Below are positions 15,787 through 25,247 of a stretch of DNA of 64,000 nucleotides, piece by piece (positions within the stretch are counted from its first letter, which is position 1; every line of letters starts with the position of its first letter). Under the pieces are notes generated by a model that was given only the letters and a program-made list of their open reading frames with translations, was not told the origin of the DNA and searched no databases. Source of the stretch: Chloroflexota bacterium (GTDB taxonomy: Bacteria > Chloroflexota > Anaerolineae > Anaerolineales > Anaerolineaceae); the NCBI GenBank assembly GCA_021779955.1, contig JAJXZS010000034.1:62001-126000 (forward strand), read 5' to 3'. A program made the position numbers and the translations under genes.

Positions 15787-15797
15787 CATCTTGTTAA
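15781..15797 (-). promoter_or_regulatory. PhoP/PhoB-like direct repeat at the pst promoter
   Basis: Read on the minus strand: TTAACA, five bases, TTAACG. This equals the direct-repeat form of the B. subtilis PhoP box (TT-A/C/T-A-C/T-A with about 5-base spacing, 11-bp period) used at phosphate-starvation genes. The same bases also read as an inverted repeat (TTAACA-N3-TGTTAA), so a dimeric repressor is the alternative. No pho two-component genes are in the window. Confidence 0.55.
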
Positions 15798-16056
15798 GCG
15801 TGGAAAGAAGCAAATTCTGCTCAATTTGAAGTGAGATACTAGAAATTTGCATTAAAAATGGGATAATATGAGAGTAGCCGGATCGCGGCGCGGACCTGAA
15901 ACCTTAAAGAAATGCTATTGCGCCCTCACAGGTATGGACGAACGCGATTTTGGTTGTACAATTGGGAATTAGAACATATGCGTTAATCGATATATATGCA
16001 TATAAAAATGCATTCAAGCAACATTGTGACATGATTCGTGCTTAATGGAGACCGCG
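15798..16056 (+). promoter_or_regulatory. Upstream region and probable leader of the nuo operon
   Basis: Together with the pstS promoter this makes a gene-free stretch of about 350 bp between divergent pstS and nuoA. It holds an extended -10 element (TG at 15859, GATAAT at 15862-15867) that would start a leader of about 180 bases; the early leader can pair GGCGC with GCGCC around a 27-base loop. Closer to nuoA are two ATGCAT palindromes six bases apart (15996-16001 and 16008-16013) next to AT-rich DNA that might hold a second promoter. No known riboswitch was recognised. Confidence 0.4.
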
Positions 16057-16413
16057 ATGTTGACCGATTACCTTCCCATATTTGTCATTCTGATCCTTTC
16101 CATAGCTGTTGGCGTGCTCATCCTGTTCATCGATAGGATATTCGGACCTCACCGCCCGACAGTAGTCAAGAGCAAACCGTACGAATCGGGAATGGTGCCA
16201 TACGGCGAAGGCACGCGCCGGATGCGGGTGCGGTATTACCTGCTCGCCGTGTTGTTCATCCTGTTCGACGTCGAGGTCATCTTCTTCCTGCCCTGGGCAG
16301 TTTCCTTCAGAAAGCTTGGACTATTCGCATTTATCGAAATGTTGATTTTTGTCGCGATCCTTATGGTCGGTTTTGTCTATATCTGGAAGAAGGGAGCGAT
16401 CGAATGGGAATAG
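16057..16413 (+). CDS. nuoA: NADH-quinone oxidoreductase subunit A
   Basis: A 118-residue, three-helix membrane subunit of complex I at the junction of the peripheral and membrane arms. It has the conserved YESGMVPYG loop (family: YECG), [22 protein letters not shown] and the Glu/Asp residues of helix 2. The usual Cys of that loop is Ser, a common change. ATG 16057 is preferred over 16045 because GGAG stands seven bases before it. First gene of the operon; it overlaps nuoB by 10 bp. Confidence 0.95.
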   Translation: MLTDYLPIFVILILSIAVGVLILFIDRIFGPHRPTVVKSKPYESGMVPYGEGTRRMRVRYYLLAVLFILFDVEVIFFLPWAVSFRKLGLFAFIEMLIFVAILMVGFVYIWKKGAIEWE

Positions 16414-16886
16414 AACGCAAAACCGGCAATATGGGTATTCTGACCACAACAGTCCAGAGTCTGATGAACTGGTCGCGTACGAAGTCGATGTGGCCTATGT
16501 CGTTTGGCCTGGCTTGCTGCGCGATCGAGATGATGGCAACCGAAGCTTCGCACTACGATATGAGCCGCTTCGGCATGGAGCTGATGCGCGCCAGTCCGCG
16601 ACAGTCCGATTTGATGATCGTGGCCGGCCGGGTAGCTCAAAAAATGGCGCCGGTTGTACGAAATCTGTACGACCAGATGCCTGATCCCAAATGGGTCATC
16701 GCTTTGGGCGACTGCGCCGCGTGTGGGGGTGTGTTCAACAATTATGCCATTCTGCAGGGGGTGGACGAGATTATACCAGTGGATGTGTACATTGCAGGCT
16801 GCCCACCGAGGCCAGAAGGTCTGCTCAACGGCATTCTGCTTGTGTATGACCTGGTAAATAAAGAAAAAGCCTCTGACTGGAAATAG
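16404..16886 (+). CDS. nuoB: NADH-quinone oxidoreductase subunit B (cluster N2)
   Basis: A 160-residue peripheral subunit that binds the terminal 4Fe-4S cluster N2, the electron donor to quinone. Ligands Cys38, Cys39, Cys104 and Cys133 have the same spacing (65 and 29) as in E. coli Nuo[11 protein letters not shown] and AGCPPRPE are fully conserved. Confidence 0.97.
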   Translation: MGIERKTGNMGILTTTVQSLMNWSRTKSMWPMSFGLACCAIEMMATEASHYDMSRFGMELMRASPRQSDLMIVAGRVAQKMAPVVRNLYDQMPDPKWVIALGDCAACGGVFNNYAILQGVDEIIPVDVYIAGCPPRPEGLLNGILLVYDLVNKEKASDWK

Positions 16887-16894
16887 GGGACAGT

Positions 16895-17407
16895 ATGAAT
16901 GAGACTCTTCAAACTGCCGTAAATGGTATTTCGAGCCGGTTCAAAGTGCAGGTTAGCGAATTTCAGGGCGATGTCACTTTGCTCGTGCCAAACGAGCAGA
17001 TCGTAGACATCTGCCGCGCTTTGCATGACGAGTTCGGCTTCGACACCCTGCCGCTGGAAACCGCTGTCGATTATTATCCTCAAACCTCTCCGCGGTTCAA
17101 CATGGTCTATGGCCTTTATTCGGTGAAGGCACACCAGTATTTGTTTCTGAGAGCCCCTGTGGATGGTGATACTCCCCATATCCATACGGTGGAGGAAGTG
17201 TACAAGTCCGCAAATTGGCGCGAGCGCGAGGTCTACGATCTGTTCGGCATCATCTTCGACGGACATTCCGACCTGCGCAGGCTCGAGATGCCCCCCGGCT
17301 GGGAAGGTCACCCCTTGCGCAAGGATTATCCGCTGGGTTATGAAGAAGTCCAATACACGTTCAACTTCGATGAGATCGATTTACGCAAGCCCAAGGGCGA
17401 GCGCTGA
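16895..17407 (+). CDS. nuoC: NADH-quinone oxidoreductase subunit C
   Basis: A 170-residue peripheral subunit (30 kDa family), here separate from NuoD rather than fused as in E. coli. The family signature region WREREVYDLFGIIFDGHSDLRRLEMPPGWEGHPLRKDYPL is intact. GGGGACA precedes the ATG. Confidence 0.96.
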   Translation: MNETLQTAVNGISSRFKVQVSEFQGDVTLLVPNEQIVDICRALHDEFGFDTLPLETAVDYYPQTSPRFNMVYGLYSVKAHQYLFLRAPVDGDTPHIHTVEEVYKSANWREREVYDLFGIIFDGHSDLRRLEMPPGWEGHPLRKDYPLGYEEVQYTFNFDEIDLRKPKGER

Positions 17408-17422
17408 GCGGGAGGGAAACGG

Positions 17423-18652
17423 ATGCGAGAGATTCAGGAATTTTCACTGGACGAATTGAAGCATTTGCTTTCTCCCCGGGCTTTGACGGGCGAGACGGTG
17501 GTGCTCAACATGGGACCGCAGCATCCATCGACCCACGGGGTTTTACGACTGATCCTCGAGCTCGATGGCGAGACAATCATCAACTGCATTCCTGATATCG
17601 GTTATCTGCACACGGGTATCGAAAAGAACATGGAATCCAAGACGTATACGAAGGCCGAGGTGATGACCGACCGCATGGATTATCTGTTCACGGTGGGCAA
17701 TAACCTGGCCTATTGTCTTGCAGTCGAGAAGTTGATCGGCCTCCCGGTGCCGCCGCGCGCAGATGCGATTCGCGTCATTCTTACCGAGTTGGGGCGCATT
17801 CAGTCGCACCTGGTGTGGATTGGCACTTCGGCGCTCGACCTTGGCGCAATGTCGGTGTTCCTGTATTCCATGCGCGAACGCGAAATGGTCATGGATATTT
17901 ACGAGCTTGTCTCCGGGCAGCGCATGATGACAACCTATATCCGCCCCGGCGGTGTTTGGCGCGATGTGCCGAGCCAGTTCAACGAGCTGGTGCAGCGGTT
18001 TGTCGATATCATGCCCAAACGCATCGACGAGTACGAGTCACTGCTGACACACAATTCGCTCTTCCTTGAACGCACCCAGAACATCGGCAAAATCGATGTT
18101 CCCACTTGCCTGAACTGGAACGTCTCAGGTCCCACTCTACGCGCGGCTGGGCTCGCCCATGACGTGCGCAAGGCCAATCCTTACTGCGGCATCGAACAGT
18201 ACGATTTCGATATCCCGACACAAACCCAGGGAGATGTTTATTCCCGCTATCTCGTCCGCGTTGCCGAAATGCGTGAGTCTTTGAAGATCGTCAAGCAGGC
18301 GCTGGATAAGCTGCCCATGGGGCCTTCGCGCACCTACAATCCCAAATTCATTCCGCCGCCCCGGTCAGAGATCGGCATCAGCATGGAATCGCTCATCCAT
18401 CACTTCAAGCTGTGGACCGAAGGTTTTGCACCCCCTGCCGGCTCTGTGTACACGGCGGTCGAGTCGCCACGCGGTGAATTGGGCGTTTTCCTGGAATCGG
18501 ATGGGGGGACAAAACCCTACAGGGTGCATTACCGTACGCCGTCCATCCCGTTGATCTCCGCTTTTTCGGTAATTACCCCAGGGCATATGATTGCAGATAT
18601 GGTGTCAATTATCAGCAGTATCGACCTCGTATTGGGAGATGCAGACCGGTGA
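17423..18652 (+). CDS. nuoD: NADH-quinone oxidoreductase subunit D (quinone site)
   Basis: A 409-residue 49-kDa-type subunit, evolutionarily related to hydrogenase large subunits, that forms the quinone pocket with NuoB. Conserved blocks include GPQHPSTHGVLRLILELDGE (the His of this loop binds quinone), TYTKAEVMTDRMDYL, SPRGELGVFLESDGG and RTPSIPLISAF. GGAGG precedes the ATG. The end overlaps nuoE by four bases. Confidence 0.97.
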   Translation: MREIQEFSLDELKHLLSPRALTGETVVLNMGPQHPSTHGVLRLILELDGETIINCIPDIGYLHTGIEKNMESKTYTKAEVMTDRMDYLFTVGNNLAYCLAVEKLIGLPVPPRADAIRVILTELGRIQSHLVWIGTSALDLGAMSVFLYSMREREMVMDIYELVSGQRMMTTYIRPGGVWRDVPSQFNELVQRFVDIMPKRIDEYESLLTHNSLFLERTQNIGKIDVPTCLNWNVSGPTLRAAGLAHDVRKANPYCGIEQYDFDIPTQTQGDVYSRYLVRVAEMRESLKIVKQALDKLPMGPSRTYNPKFIPPPRSEIGISMESLIHHFKLWTEGFAPPAGSVYTAVESPRGELGVFLESDGGTKPYRVHYRTPSIPLISAFSVITPGHMIADMVSIISSIDLVLGDADR

Positions 18653-19161
18653 ACTCACTCGAAAAGAAATATCCAGATGAAGTGGCCAGCATCCTGGCGC
18701 GGTATCCGGAAGATCAAAAGCGAGCTGCCATCATTCCGCTGCTGCACCTGACTCAAAGGGATGCCGGCTTTATCTCGATCCATGCCATGAACGATGTGGC
18801 TGAGATCACCCGGCAATCGATCACTGACGTTGCGTCGATCGCAGGGTATTACACGCTCTTTCACGATCATCCTGAGGGGAAGATCCGGCTGCAGGTCTGC
18901 ACAGATGTTGCCTGCATGTTGAGAGGCGCGCAGGAATATCTTGCAGAATTGAGCCGGGGGCTGGGCATACAGCCAGGCGAAACTACGGCGGACGGGCTGG
19001 TCACGCTCGAAGAAGTGAAGTGCGTGGCAGCTTGCGATCACGTTCCCGTGTTCCAGTCGCAAATCGGCGATGCGATCGAATTTCATGAGAACCAGACCTC
19101 ACAAAAGACATTGGATTGGCTGCGCTCGATGAGCGCATCGATCAAAGGAGAGGGATCATGA
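18649..19161 (+). CDS. nuoE: NADH-quinone oxidoreductase subunit E (2Fe-2S N1a)
   Basis: A 170-residue thioredoxin-like ferredoxin. The 2Fe-2S ligands Cys84, Cys89, Cys125 and Cys129 have exactly the E. coli NuoE spacing (5, 36, 4). The start is a GTG overlapping the nuoD stop (GTGA), with GGGAGAT upstream. It overlaps nuoF as ATGA. Confidence 0.96.
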   Translation: MNSLEKKYPDEVASILARYPEDQKRAAIIPLLHLTQRDAGFISIHAMNDVAEITRQSITDVASIAGYYTLFHDHPEGKIRLQVCTDVACMLRGAQEYLAELSRGLGIQPGETTADGLVTLEEVKCVAACDHVPVFQSQIGDAIEFHENQTSQKTLDWLRSMSASIKGEGS

Positions 19162-20408
19162 GCGAAATCTTCCTCCTCCGGCACCGCGAAATTCCGGGCT
19201 TGAACCAGTTGCGCACATACACCGCCAACGGGGGTTTCGAAACCTGGATGCAGGCGGTGAAAACCCAGAAACCTGCCGATATCATCCAGATAGTCAAGGA
19301 TTCCGGTTTGCGCGGGCGCGGCGGCGCAGGTTTTCCAACCGGGATGAAATGGGCGTTCCTGCCAAATAATATCTGGCCGCATTATGTTGTGGCCAATGCC
19401 GACGAATCGGAGCCTGGCACATTCAAGGACCGCGAAATTCTCGAGCTCAACCCATTCCAATTCCTGGAAGGATTGATGATTTCATCCTTTGCCGTCCAGG
19501 CGCATGATTCTTATATCTACTTCAGGGGAGAATTTGCCGAGATTTACCGAAAATTTGAAGACCGCATCCGCGAACTGGAAGAGAAGGGATTCATTGGCGA
19601 GAAACTCTTTGGCACGGACTATTCACTCCACCTGCATTGCGTTTTAGGCGCCGGGGCATACATCTGCGGCGAGGAAACCGCGTTGCTCGAATCGATCGAA
19701 GGGCGTCTCGGACAGCCCCGTCTGCGTCCGCCGTTCCCCGCGGTTGCAGGGTTGTTCGAAAAGCCCACGGTGATCAACAATGTCGAAACACTGACCAACA
19801 TTCCCATCATCCTGAGCAAGGGTGTTGCTTATTTCCGCTCGCAAGGCACCGACAAAAGCCCTGGCACCAAGATCTTCTGCCTATCCGGGCGGGTAAAGAA
19901 GCCGGGGAATTACGAATTGCCGCTCGGGACCACCTTCAGAGAGTTGATCTATGGCCACGGTGAAGGGATCCTGAACGATGCGCAAATCAAGGCGATCATG
20001 CCGGCAGGCGCGTCCTCTTCACTCATCCCGGCGACAGAGCAAGCCCTGGATACACCGATGGATTACGAATCGGTGCCGGCATTGGGCGCTCAGCTTGGAT
20101 CGGCATCCGTGATCATATTGGATGAGACGATCAACATTGCCGACCTGGTCAACAGCACAGTGCACTTCTTCATGCACGAGTCGTGTGGAAAATGCACACC
20201 CTGCCGTGAAGGGACCTACTGGATGAGCCATATTACTCAGCGCATTGTGGAGGGGAAAGCATCCAAACCGGATATCGACCTCCTCAAGTCTGTGGCAACC
20301 CAAATGCAGGGGAATTGCTTCTGCGCCCTGGGAGAGTTCTCCATCATGGCGCCTCTCTCCGGGATCGAAAAATTCCGGGCCGATTTCGAAGCTCGCGTGG
20401 AGAAGTGA
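19158..20408 (+). CDS. nuoF: NADH-quinone oxidoreductase subunit F (NADH/FMN site)
   Basis: A 416-residue flavoprotein where NADH is oxidised. GRGGAGFPTGMKW binds NADH/FMN, GAGAYICGEETALLESIEG is the FMN region, and the N3 4Fe-4S ligands are ESCGKCTPCREGT plus the Cys in QGNCFCALGEF. ATG 19158 is chosen because AAAGGAGAGGG stands right before it and it overlaps the nuoE stop; the frame itself opens 42 bases earlier. Confidence 0.97.
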   Translation: MSEIFLLRHREIPGLNQLRTYTANGGFETWMQAVKTQKPADIIQIVKDSGLRGRGGAGFPTGMKWAFLPNNIWPHYVVANADESEPGTFKDREILELNPFQFLEGLMISSFAVQAHDSYIYFRGEFAEIYRKFEDRIRELEEKGFIGEKLFGTDYSLHLHCVLGAGAYICGEETALLESIEGRLGQPRLRPPFPAVAGLFEKPTVINNVETLTNIPIILSKGVAYFRSQGTDKSPGTKIFCLSGRVKKPGNYELPLGTTFRELIYGHGEGILNDAQIKAIMPAGASSSLIPATEQALDTPMDYESVPALGAQLGSASVIILDETINIADLVNSTVHFFMHESCGKCTPCREGTYWMSHITQRIVEGKASKPDIDLLKSVATQMQGNCFCALGEFSIMAPLSGIEKFRADFEARVEK

Positions 20409-20412
20409 GCAA

Positions 20413-22890
20413 ATGGATAAACTCGTATCTTTAACGATCGACGGCCGCGCCGTACAGGCACCAGCAGGTACGCTGATCATCGACGCAGCGAAGAAGGCAG
20501 GCATCGTCATTCCGGTTTTTTGCTACCATCCCAAATTGGAGCCGGTGGGGATGTGCCGCATGTGCCTCGTGGACATCGGCCGCCCGGCAATTGACAGGGC
20601 AACCGGCCAGCCCATTTTGAACCCGGATGGCACGCCAAAGATTCAGTTTGGAAAGCTCGATACCGCATGTACCACTCCCATTTCCGAAGGCATGGTGGTT
20701 TGGGGTGCCACGGAGAAGGTGATGTCCGCGCGTAAATCCATGCTCGAGTTTCTGCTCACTTCGCATCCATTGGATTGCCCCATCTGCGATAAAGGCGGCG
20801 AATGCCCGCTGCAGAACCAGACCATGAAGTTTGGTCCCGGAGATAGCCGCTTCATCTATGATGAGAAAATTCATCTGCGCAAGAAAATGCCGCTCGGCGA
20901 CCTGATCATGCTCGATCGCGAGCGATGCATCCAATGTGCGCGCTGCATCCGCTTCCAGGATCAGGTGGTGGACGAGCCGGTGATCGGCTTCTATCAACGT
21001 GGCCGCCCTCTTGAAATTGTGAGCTATTCGGAACCCGGCTTCGATTCGATCTTTTCCGGTAATACAACGGATATTTGCCCTGTCGGCGCACTGACGACGA
21101 CTGACTTCCGCTTTGGGGCGCGCCCCTGGGAGATGCAGCCCGAAGCCTCGATCTGCACTCAATGCCCGGTCGGCTGCAACATCAATTATGATGTGCGCCG
21201 CGAAGCCAGAAGCGCAGGCAAGATTGTGATCAAGCGGGTGATGCCGCGCCAGAATGAATCGGTCAACGAAATCTGGATTTGCGACAAAGGCCGCTTCACT
21301 TACCACTACGTTGAATCTCCCCAACGCCTGACCTCGCCGCTGGTGAGGCAAAATGGCGAATTGAAACCTGTCCCTTGGGAAGAAGCTTTGACGGCTGCAG
21401 CGGACAAGATCAGAACTGCCGGATCGAACCTGGTTACGGTTGCCGGAGGACGATTACTGAACGAAGACCTTTATGCCCTCAAGCAGATGAATCAAGCCAT
21501 CCATGGCAGTATCTTCCATTATTCGCGAATGGGCGGTGCGGGTTGGGTCAACCGCGTGGGAATGGCCCCCGGATCAAACCTGGCCGACTTGGGCAAGGGA
21601 GATGCGATTCTGGTTTTTGCCAGCGACCTGCACGAGGAAGCTCCCATCTGGTGGCTGCGGGTGAAACAAGCCGCTGACCGGGGCGCGGCGTTGATCGTCG
21701 CAAACGCCCGGCCGACCAGGCTGAACAAACATGCGGCTCACGGCATCAAATACCGTTATGGAGAAGAAGAGTCGGCCTTGCAGGAGTTGCTGGCCGGCGA
21801 AAGCGATGCCGCGAAAGCATTTTCTTCTTCCAAAAATGCGGTCATCTTCCTGGGCAGCGATGGGATGGGTGCAGCCCAGGTGGAAGCCGCAGCAGCCCTG
21901 GCATCTGAATTGCTGGTGAAGACCGATCATTTTGGCAAGCCGAATAACGGCCTGGTTGTGGTGTGGCAGGCCGCAAATGAATTGGGCGCGTCGATGTTGG
22001 GATTGAGCCCCAGTCCAACCCTTGGCGAAAAGCTCGGCGCAGCGATGGGTGTCTACATCGCGGGGGCCGACCCGGTGGCTGACGACCCCGATCTGAACGA
22101 CGCGATCCAACGCGCCGCTTTTGTGATCGTTCAGGATATGTTTTTGAGCGAGACCGCAAAGCTGGCGGATGTGGTTCTGCCGGTTCAGGCCGTGATGGAG
22201 CGCGAGGGCAGCCTGGTTTCGGGTGAACGCAGGGTTCAGCTTGTGTATCCGGCCATTCCTGCTCTCGAAGGAACCCGCCCCGATTTTTCGATCACAAACG
22301 AAATTGCGGCGCGGCTGGACGTTAAACTCGATTTGAGTGCGCCGGAGCAAATCTTCGATCGGCTGGCACAATCTGAACGGGCATTTAGCGGGTTGAGCTA
22401 TGAGCGCCTGGCTGAAACGCAACCTCAGTGGCCGGAAGTGGGCGACAAGGATTTGTATTTTGGCGGAACAAGTTTCAAGAACAAAGAAGGTCTTGGCGTT
22501 GTACCCGATTTATCCCATGAAATGGCAGAGCCATCTGCCGGCGCGAAGTTCCAGGAACGGGCTGCGGTTCAGTATGGAGAATGGCTTGCGGTTCCTGTGA
22601 CGAGCGTTTACCACCAGGATGTCTATGTGGCGTCCGCCGAACTTTTGAAGAACCGCATCCCCAGCGAGGCGATCCTGATGCACCCGGCGGATGCAACAGC
22701 GCTGGGCGCGAGTTCCGGCGGTAAACTAACGCTCAAATGGGGCATCCACAGCTACGAAGGCAGCCTGGCCGTAGACGCGAATCTGCCTCAGGGCGTCATA
22801 CTGGTGAGACGCGATATGGGCATTCCACTTCAGCAACCTACAGCCGTCCGGGTAACCCCGGCAACCAACCAATCGGAATCTGACAGGTGA
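20413..22890 (+). CDS. nuoG: NADH-quinone oxidoreductase subunit G
   Basis: An 825-residue iron-sulfur subunit. In order: a 2Fe-2S ferredoxin domain (FCYHPKLEPVGMCRMCLVDI), the His-ligated cluster (HPLDCPICDKGGECPL), two 4Fe-4S motifs (CIQCARCIRFQ with a later DICPVGAL), then CTQCPVGC and a distant Cys in WICDKGRF matching the optional N7 cluster, and a molybdopterin-oxidoreductase-like C-terminal domain without cofactor function. The last gap of N7 is 34 residues, longer than the 27 usual in E. coli and Thermus. ATG 20413 follows the nuoF stop by four bases; upstream open frame is nuoF shadow. Confidence 0.96.
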   Translation: MDKLVSLTIDGRAVQAPAGTLIIDAAKKAGIVIPVFCYHPKLEPVGMCRMCLVDIGRPAIDRATGQPILNPDGTPKIQFGKLDTACTTPISEGMVVWGATEKVMSARKSMLEFLLTSHPLDCPICDKGGECPLQNQTMKFGPGDSRFIYDEKIHLRKKMPLGDLIMLDRERCIQCARCIRFQDQVVDEPVIGFYQRGRPLEIVSYSEPGFDSIFSGNTTDICPVGALTTTDFRFGARPWEMQPEASICTQCPVGCNINYDVRREARSAGKIVIKRVMPRQNESVNEIWICDKGRFTYHYVESPQRLTSPLVRQNGELKPVPWEEALTAAADKIRTAGSNLVTVAGGRLLNEDLYALKQMNQAIHGSIFHYSRMGGAGWVNRVGMAPGSNLADLGKGDAILVFASDLHEEAPIWWLRVKQAADRGAALIVANARPTRLNKHAAHGIKYRYGEEESALQELLAGESDAAKAFSSSKNAVIFLGSDGMGAAQVEAAAALASELLVKTDHFGKPNNGLVVVWQAANELGASMLGLSPSPTLGEKLGAAMGVYIAGADPVADDPDLNDAIQRAAFVIVQDMFLSETAKLADVVLPVQAVMEREGSLVSGERRVQLVYPAIPALEGTRPDFSITNEIAARLDVKLDLSAPEQIFDRLAQSERAFSGLSYERLAETQPQWPEVGDKDLYFGGTSFKNKEGLGVVPDLSHEMAEPSAGAKFQERAAVQYGEWLAVPVTSVYHQDVYVASAELLKNRIPSEAILMHPADATALGASSGGKLTLKWGIHSYEGSLAVDANLPQGVILVRRDMGIPLQQPTAVRVTPATNQSESDR

Positions 22891-22900
22891 GGGCCACTCT

Positions 22901-23905
22901 ATGAACGCTTCGCTCGTATTGCAGTGGGTCATCAAATCGATCATCATCATTCTGGTGCTGACAGGTGGCTTCGCTTATGTCACATTGTATGAACGCAAGG
23001 TTTTGGCCCGCATGCAGGTGCGGATTGGGCCAAATCGGGCAGGGCCTGCCGGTTTGCTGCAGCCGATCGCCGATGCCTTCAAGTTGATATTCAAGGAAAC
23101 CTTTACGCCTGCCAAGGCAGACAAATGGATCTATCCGCTGGCGCCGTTGCTTACGGTTATCCCGGCGCTGATTATCACAGCAGTTATCCCTTGGGGGCCG
23201 CCTGTCACCATCGGCGGCAAAACCTTCACACTTTCGCTTGCCGATATCAACACAGGAGCGCTCTACCTGCTGACGGTCACGTCCATTTCGGTTTACGGAG
23301 TCACCCTTGCAGGCTGGTCTTCGAATAATAAGTATTCCATGCTCGGCGGGTTGCGCGCAACCGCGCAGATGATCAGTTACGAGTTGGCGCTCGGCATGTC
23401 TTACCTTGGACCGATCCTCCTGGCAGGATCGCTGAGTATCACCAGCATCGTCAACTCACAGCAGCACCTGTGGAATGTTGTGCTTCAACCGATCGGCGCG
23501 ATCATCTACATGATCGCGTCCATTGCCGAAGTCAACCGCTCGCCGTTCGATATGCCTGAGGCAGAGCAGGAACTGACCGCGGGCTACCTTACAGAATATG
23601 CCAGCATGAAGTTCGCCATGTTCTACATGGCCGAGTACATCAAGATGATCGCGGTCTCGATGATCGGGGCTTCCCTCTTCCTGGGCGGTTTCTGGGGACC
23701 CGGCGTGGCTTCGATTCCGTGGCTTGGTCCGATTTACCTGTTCATCAAGGTCGCGCTTCTGTTGTTTGGATTCATCTGGATCCGGGCGACCCTTCCACGC
23801 ATACGTTACGATCGTCTGATGTCTTTTGGTTGGAAAGTTCTCTTTCCGCTCTCGGTTCTCAATGTGATGATCACCGCGGGTGTGATCTTGCTGGTCGGAG
23901 GGTAG
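22901..23905 (+). CDS. nuoH: NADH-quinone oxidoreductase subunit H
   Basis: A 334-residue membrane subunit forming the entrance of the quinone channel. ERKVLARMQVRIGPNRAGPAGLLQPIADAFKLIFKE and EVNRSPFDMPEAEQELTAGYLTEYASMKFAMFYMAEY are the hallmark loops, with the acidic residues of the proton path. GAGGG precedes the ATG. Confidence 0.97.
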   Translation: MNASLVLQWVIKSIIIILVLTGGFAYVTLYERKVLARMQVRIGPNRAGPAGLLQPIADAFKLIFKETFTPAKADKWIYPLAPLLTVIPALIITAVIPWGPPVTIGGKTFTLSLADINTGALYLLTVTSISVYGVTLAGWSSNNKYSMLGGLRATAQMISYELALGMSYLGPILLAGSLSITSIVNSQQHLWNVVLQPIGAIIYMIASIAEVNRSPFDMPEAEQELTAGYLTEYASMKFAMFYMAEYIKMIAVSMIGASLFLGGFWGPGVASIPWLGPIYLFIKVALLLFGFIWIRATLPRIRYDRLMSFGWKVLFPLSVLNVMITAGVILLVGG

Positions 23906-23906
23906 G

Positions 23907-24398
23907 ATGATACGAGGTTTCTTCACTACGCTGAAGAGTCTGTTCACCAAACCGGTGACGATTCAGTATCCTGAGGTCAAGCGACCCGTGCGCGAACGAT
24001 ACCGCGGTCGGCATGAGCTAAAGCGCTATGACAACGGACTCGAAAAATGTATCGGCTGCGCCCTGTGCGCTGCAGCCTGCCCTGCGGATGCCATTTTCGT
24101 AGAGGCTGCCGCGAACACTGATGAGCAGCGCTACTCGCCGGGCGAACGCTACGCCAGCACGTACGAGATCAATATGCTGCGCTGCATCTTCTGCGGGTAT
24201 TGCGAGGACGCCTGTCCCACCGAGGCGATCGTCCTGGAGAAGGATTACGAGCTATCCTATGCAGACCGCAAATCTGCAATTTTCACCAAGGAAATGCTCA
24301 TCGTTCTGGTGCCGCCTGGCGGGAAACCCAGACCTCAGAAGACCGAGCCCGGTAAATTCACCCGCTCGATCCCTGAAATGAAGAACCCCACGGATTAG
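23907..24398 (+). CDS. nuoI: NADH-quinone oxidoreductase subunit I (2x 4Fe-4S)
   Basis: A 163-residue ferredoxin-like subunit carrying clusters N6a and N6b: CIGCALCAAACPADAI and CIFCGYCEDACPTEAI. The N-terminal amphipathic part binds the membrane arm. It starts one base after the nuoH stop, with GGAGGG inside the nuoH end. Confidence 0.97.
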   Translation: MIRGFFTTLKSLFTKPVTIQYPEVKRPVRERYRGRHELKRYDNGLEKCIGCALCAAACPADAIFVEAAANTDEQRYSPGERYASTYEINMLRCIFCGYCEDACPTEAIVLEKDYELSYADRKSAIFTKEMLIVLVPPGGKPRPQKTEPGKFTRSIPEMKNPTD

Positions 24399-24410
24399 AG
24401 AGGAGACCCC

Positions 24411-24929
24411 ATGACAGCTGAGTTGATTCTCTTCCTGATCGTGGCGCTGACGGCAATCGGCGCGGCGGTCGCTATGTTGATGAGCCGGAATACCGTTTAT
24501 TCCGCTCTCTTTTTGATTCTCAATTTCCTGGCGGTGGCGGTCTTCTATCTCATCCTGGGTGCTCCCTTCATCGCCCTGGCACAGATCACCGTCTATGCCG
24601 GCGCAATCATGATCCTTTTTCTCTTTGTGATCATGATGCTGGGTGCGGAACGGTTGAAGGAACTTGACCCCGTAAAATGGCAACGCCCTGCAGCCATCGC
24701 GATCACCCTGGCTCTGGCAGCCGAAGGCACCTATATAGTCTTCAGCAAGCTCAACCCGAGCTACGTTGTCGAGTCGTTCTCTGGGAACCTGGCAGATCCC
24801 GTCTCCATTGGAACCCTGCTGTTCGATAAGTATGCACTGCCATTCGAAGTCACGTCGCTGATCTTGCTGGCAGCCGTAATTGGTGCAGTGGTGCTTTCGA
24901 AGGCGGAGAAAAAGGAGAGTGAGCAATGA
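24411..24929 (+). CDS. nuoJ: NADH-quinone oxidoreductase subunit J
   Basis: A 172-residue five-helix membrane subunit. Helix 3 contains QITVYAGAIMILFLFVIMML, whose pi-bulge region couples quinone chemistry to proton pumping. AGGAG precedes the ATG; the end overlaps nuoK as ATGA. Confidence 0.95.
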   Translation: MTAELILFLIVALTAIGAAVAMLMSRNTVYSALFLILNFLAVAVFYLILGAPFIALAQITVYAGAIMILFLFVIMMLGAERLKELDPVKWQRPAAIAITLALAAEGTYIVFSKLNPSYVVESFSGNLADPVSIGTLLFDKYALPFEVTSLILLAAVIGAVVLSKAEKKESEQ

Positions 24930-25234
24930 GCGGGATTCCATTGGTGTATTACCTTGGACTGGCCGTGATCCTGTTCAGCCTGGGAGCAGCTGGAGTACTG
25001 ATCCGCAAGAATGCGCTGGTGGTCTTTATGTCGCTGGAATTGATGTTCAACTCGGCGAACTTGCTCTTCATCACCTTTTCAAACTACTACAAGGCTCTCG
25101 ATGGACAAATCCTGGTGATCTTTGTACTGGCAACGGCAGCGGCTGAGGTTGCGGTGGGTTTGGCTCTGATGGTGGCGATCTTCCGCTCGAAGGGCAGCAT
25201 CGACCTCGACCAGATGAACAAGTTGAAGGGATAG
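24926..25234 (+). CDS. nuoK: NADH-quinone oxidoreductase subunit K
   Basis: A 102-residue three-helix subunit (MrpC-like). The two conserved membrane Glu residues are in MSLELMFNSANL and ATAAAEVAVGLAL. It overlaps nuoJ by four bases. Confidence 0.96.
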   Translation: MSGIPLVYYLGLAVILFSLGAAGVLIRKNALVVFMSLELMFNSANLLFITFSNYYKALDGQILVIFVLATAAAEVAVGLALMVAIFRSKGSIDLDQMNKLKG

Positions 25235-25247
25235 GTAGGAGAAGCCG

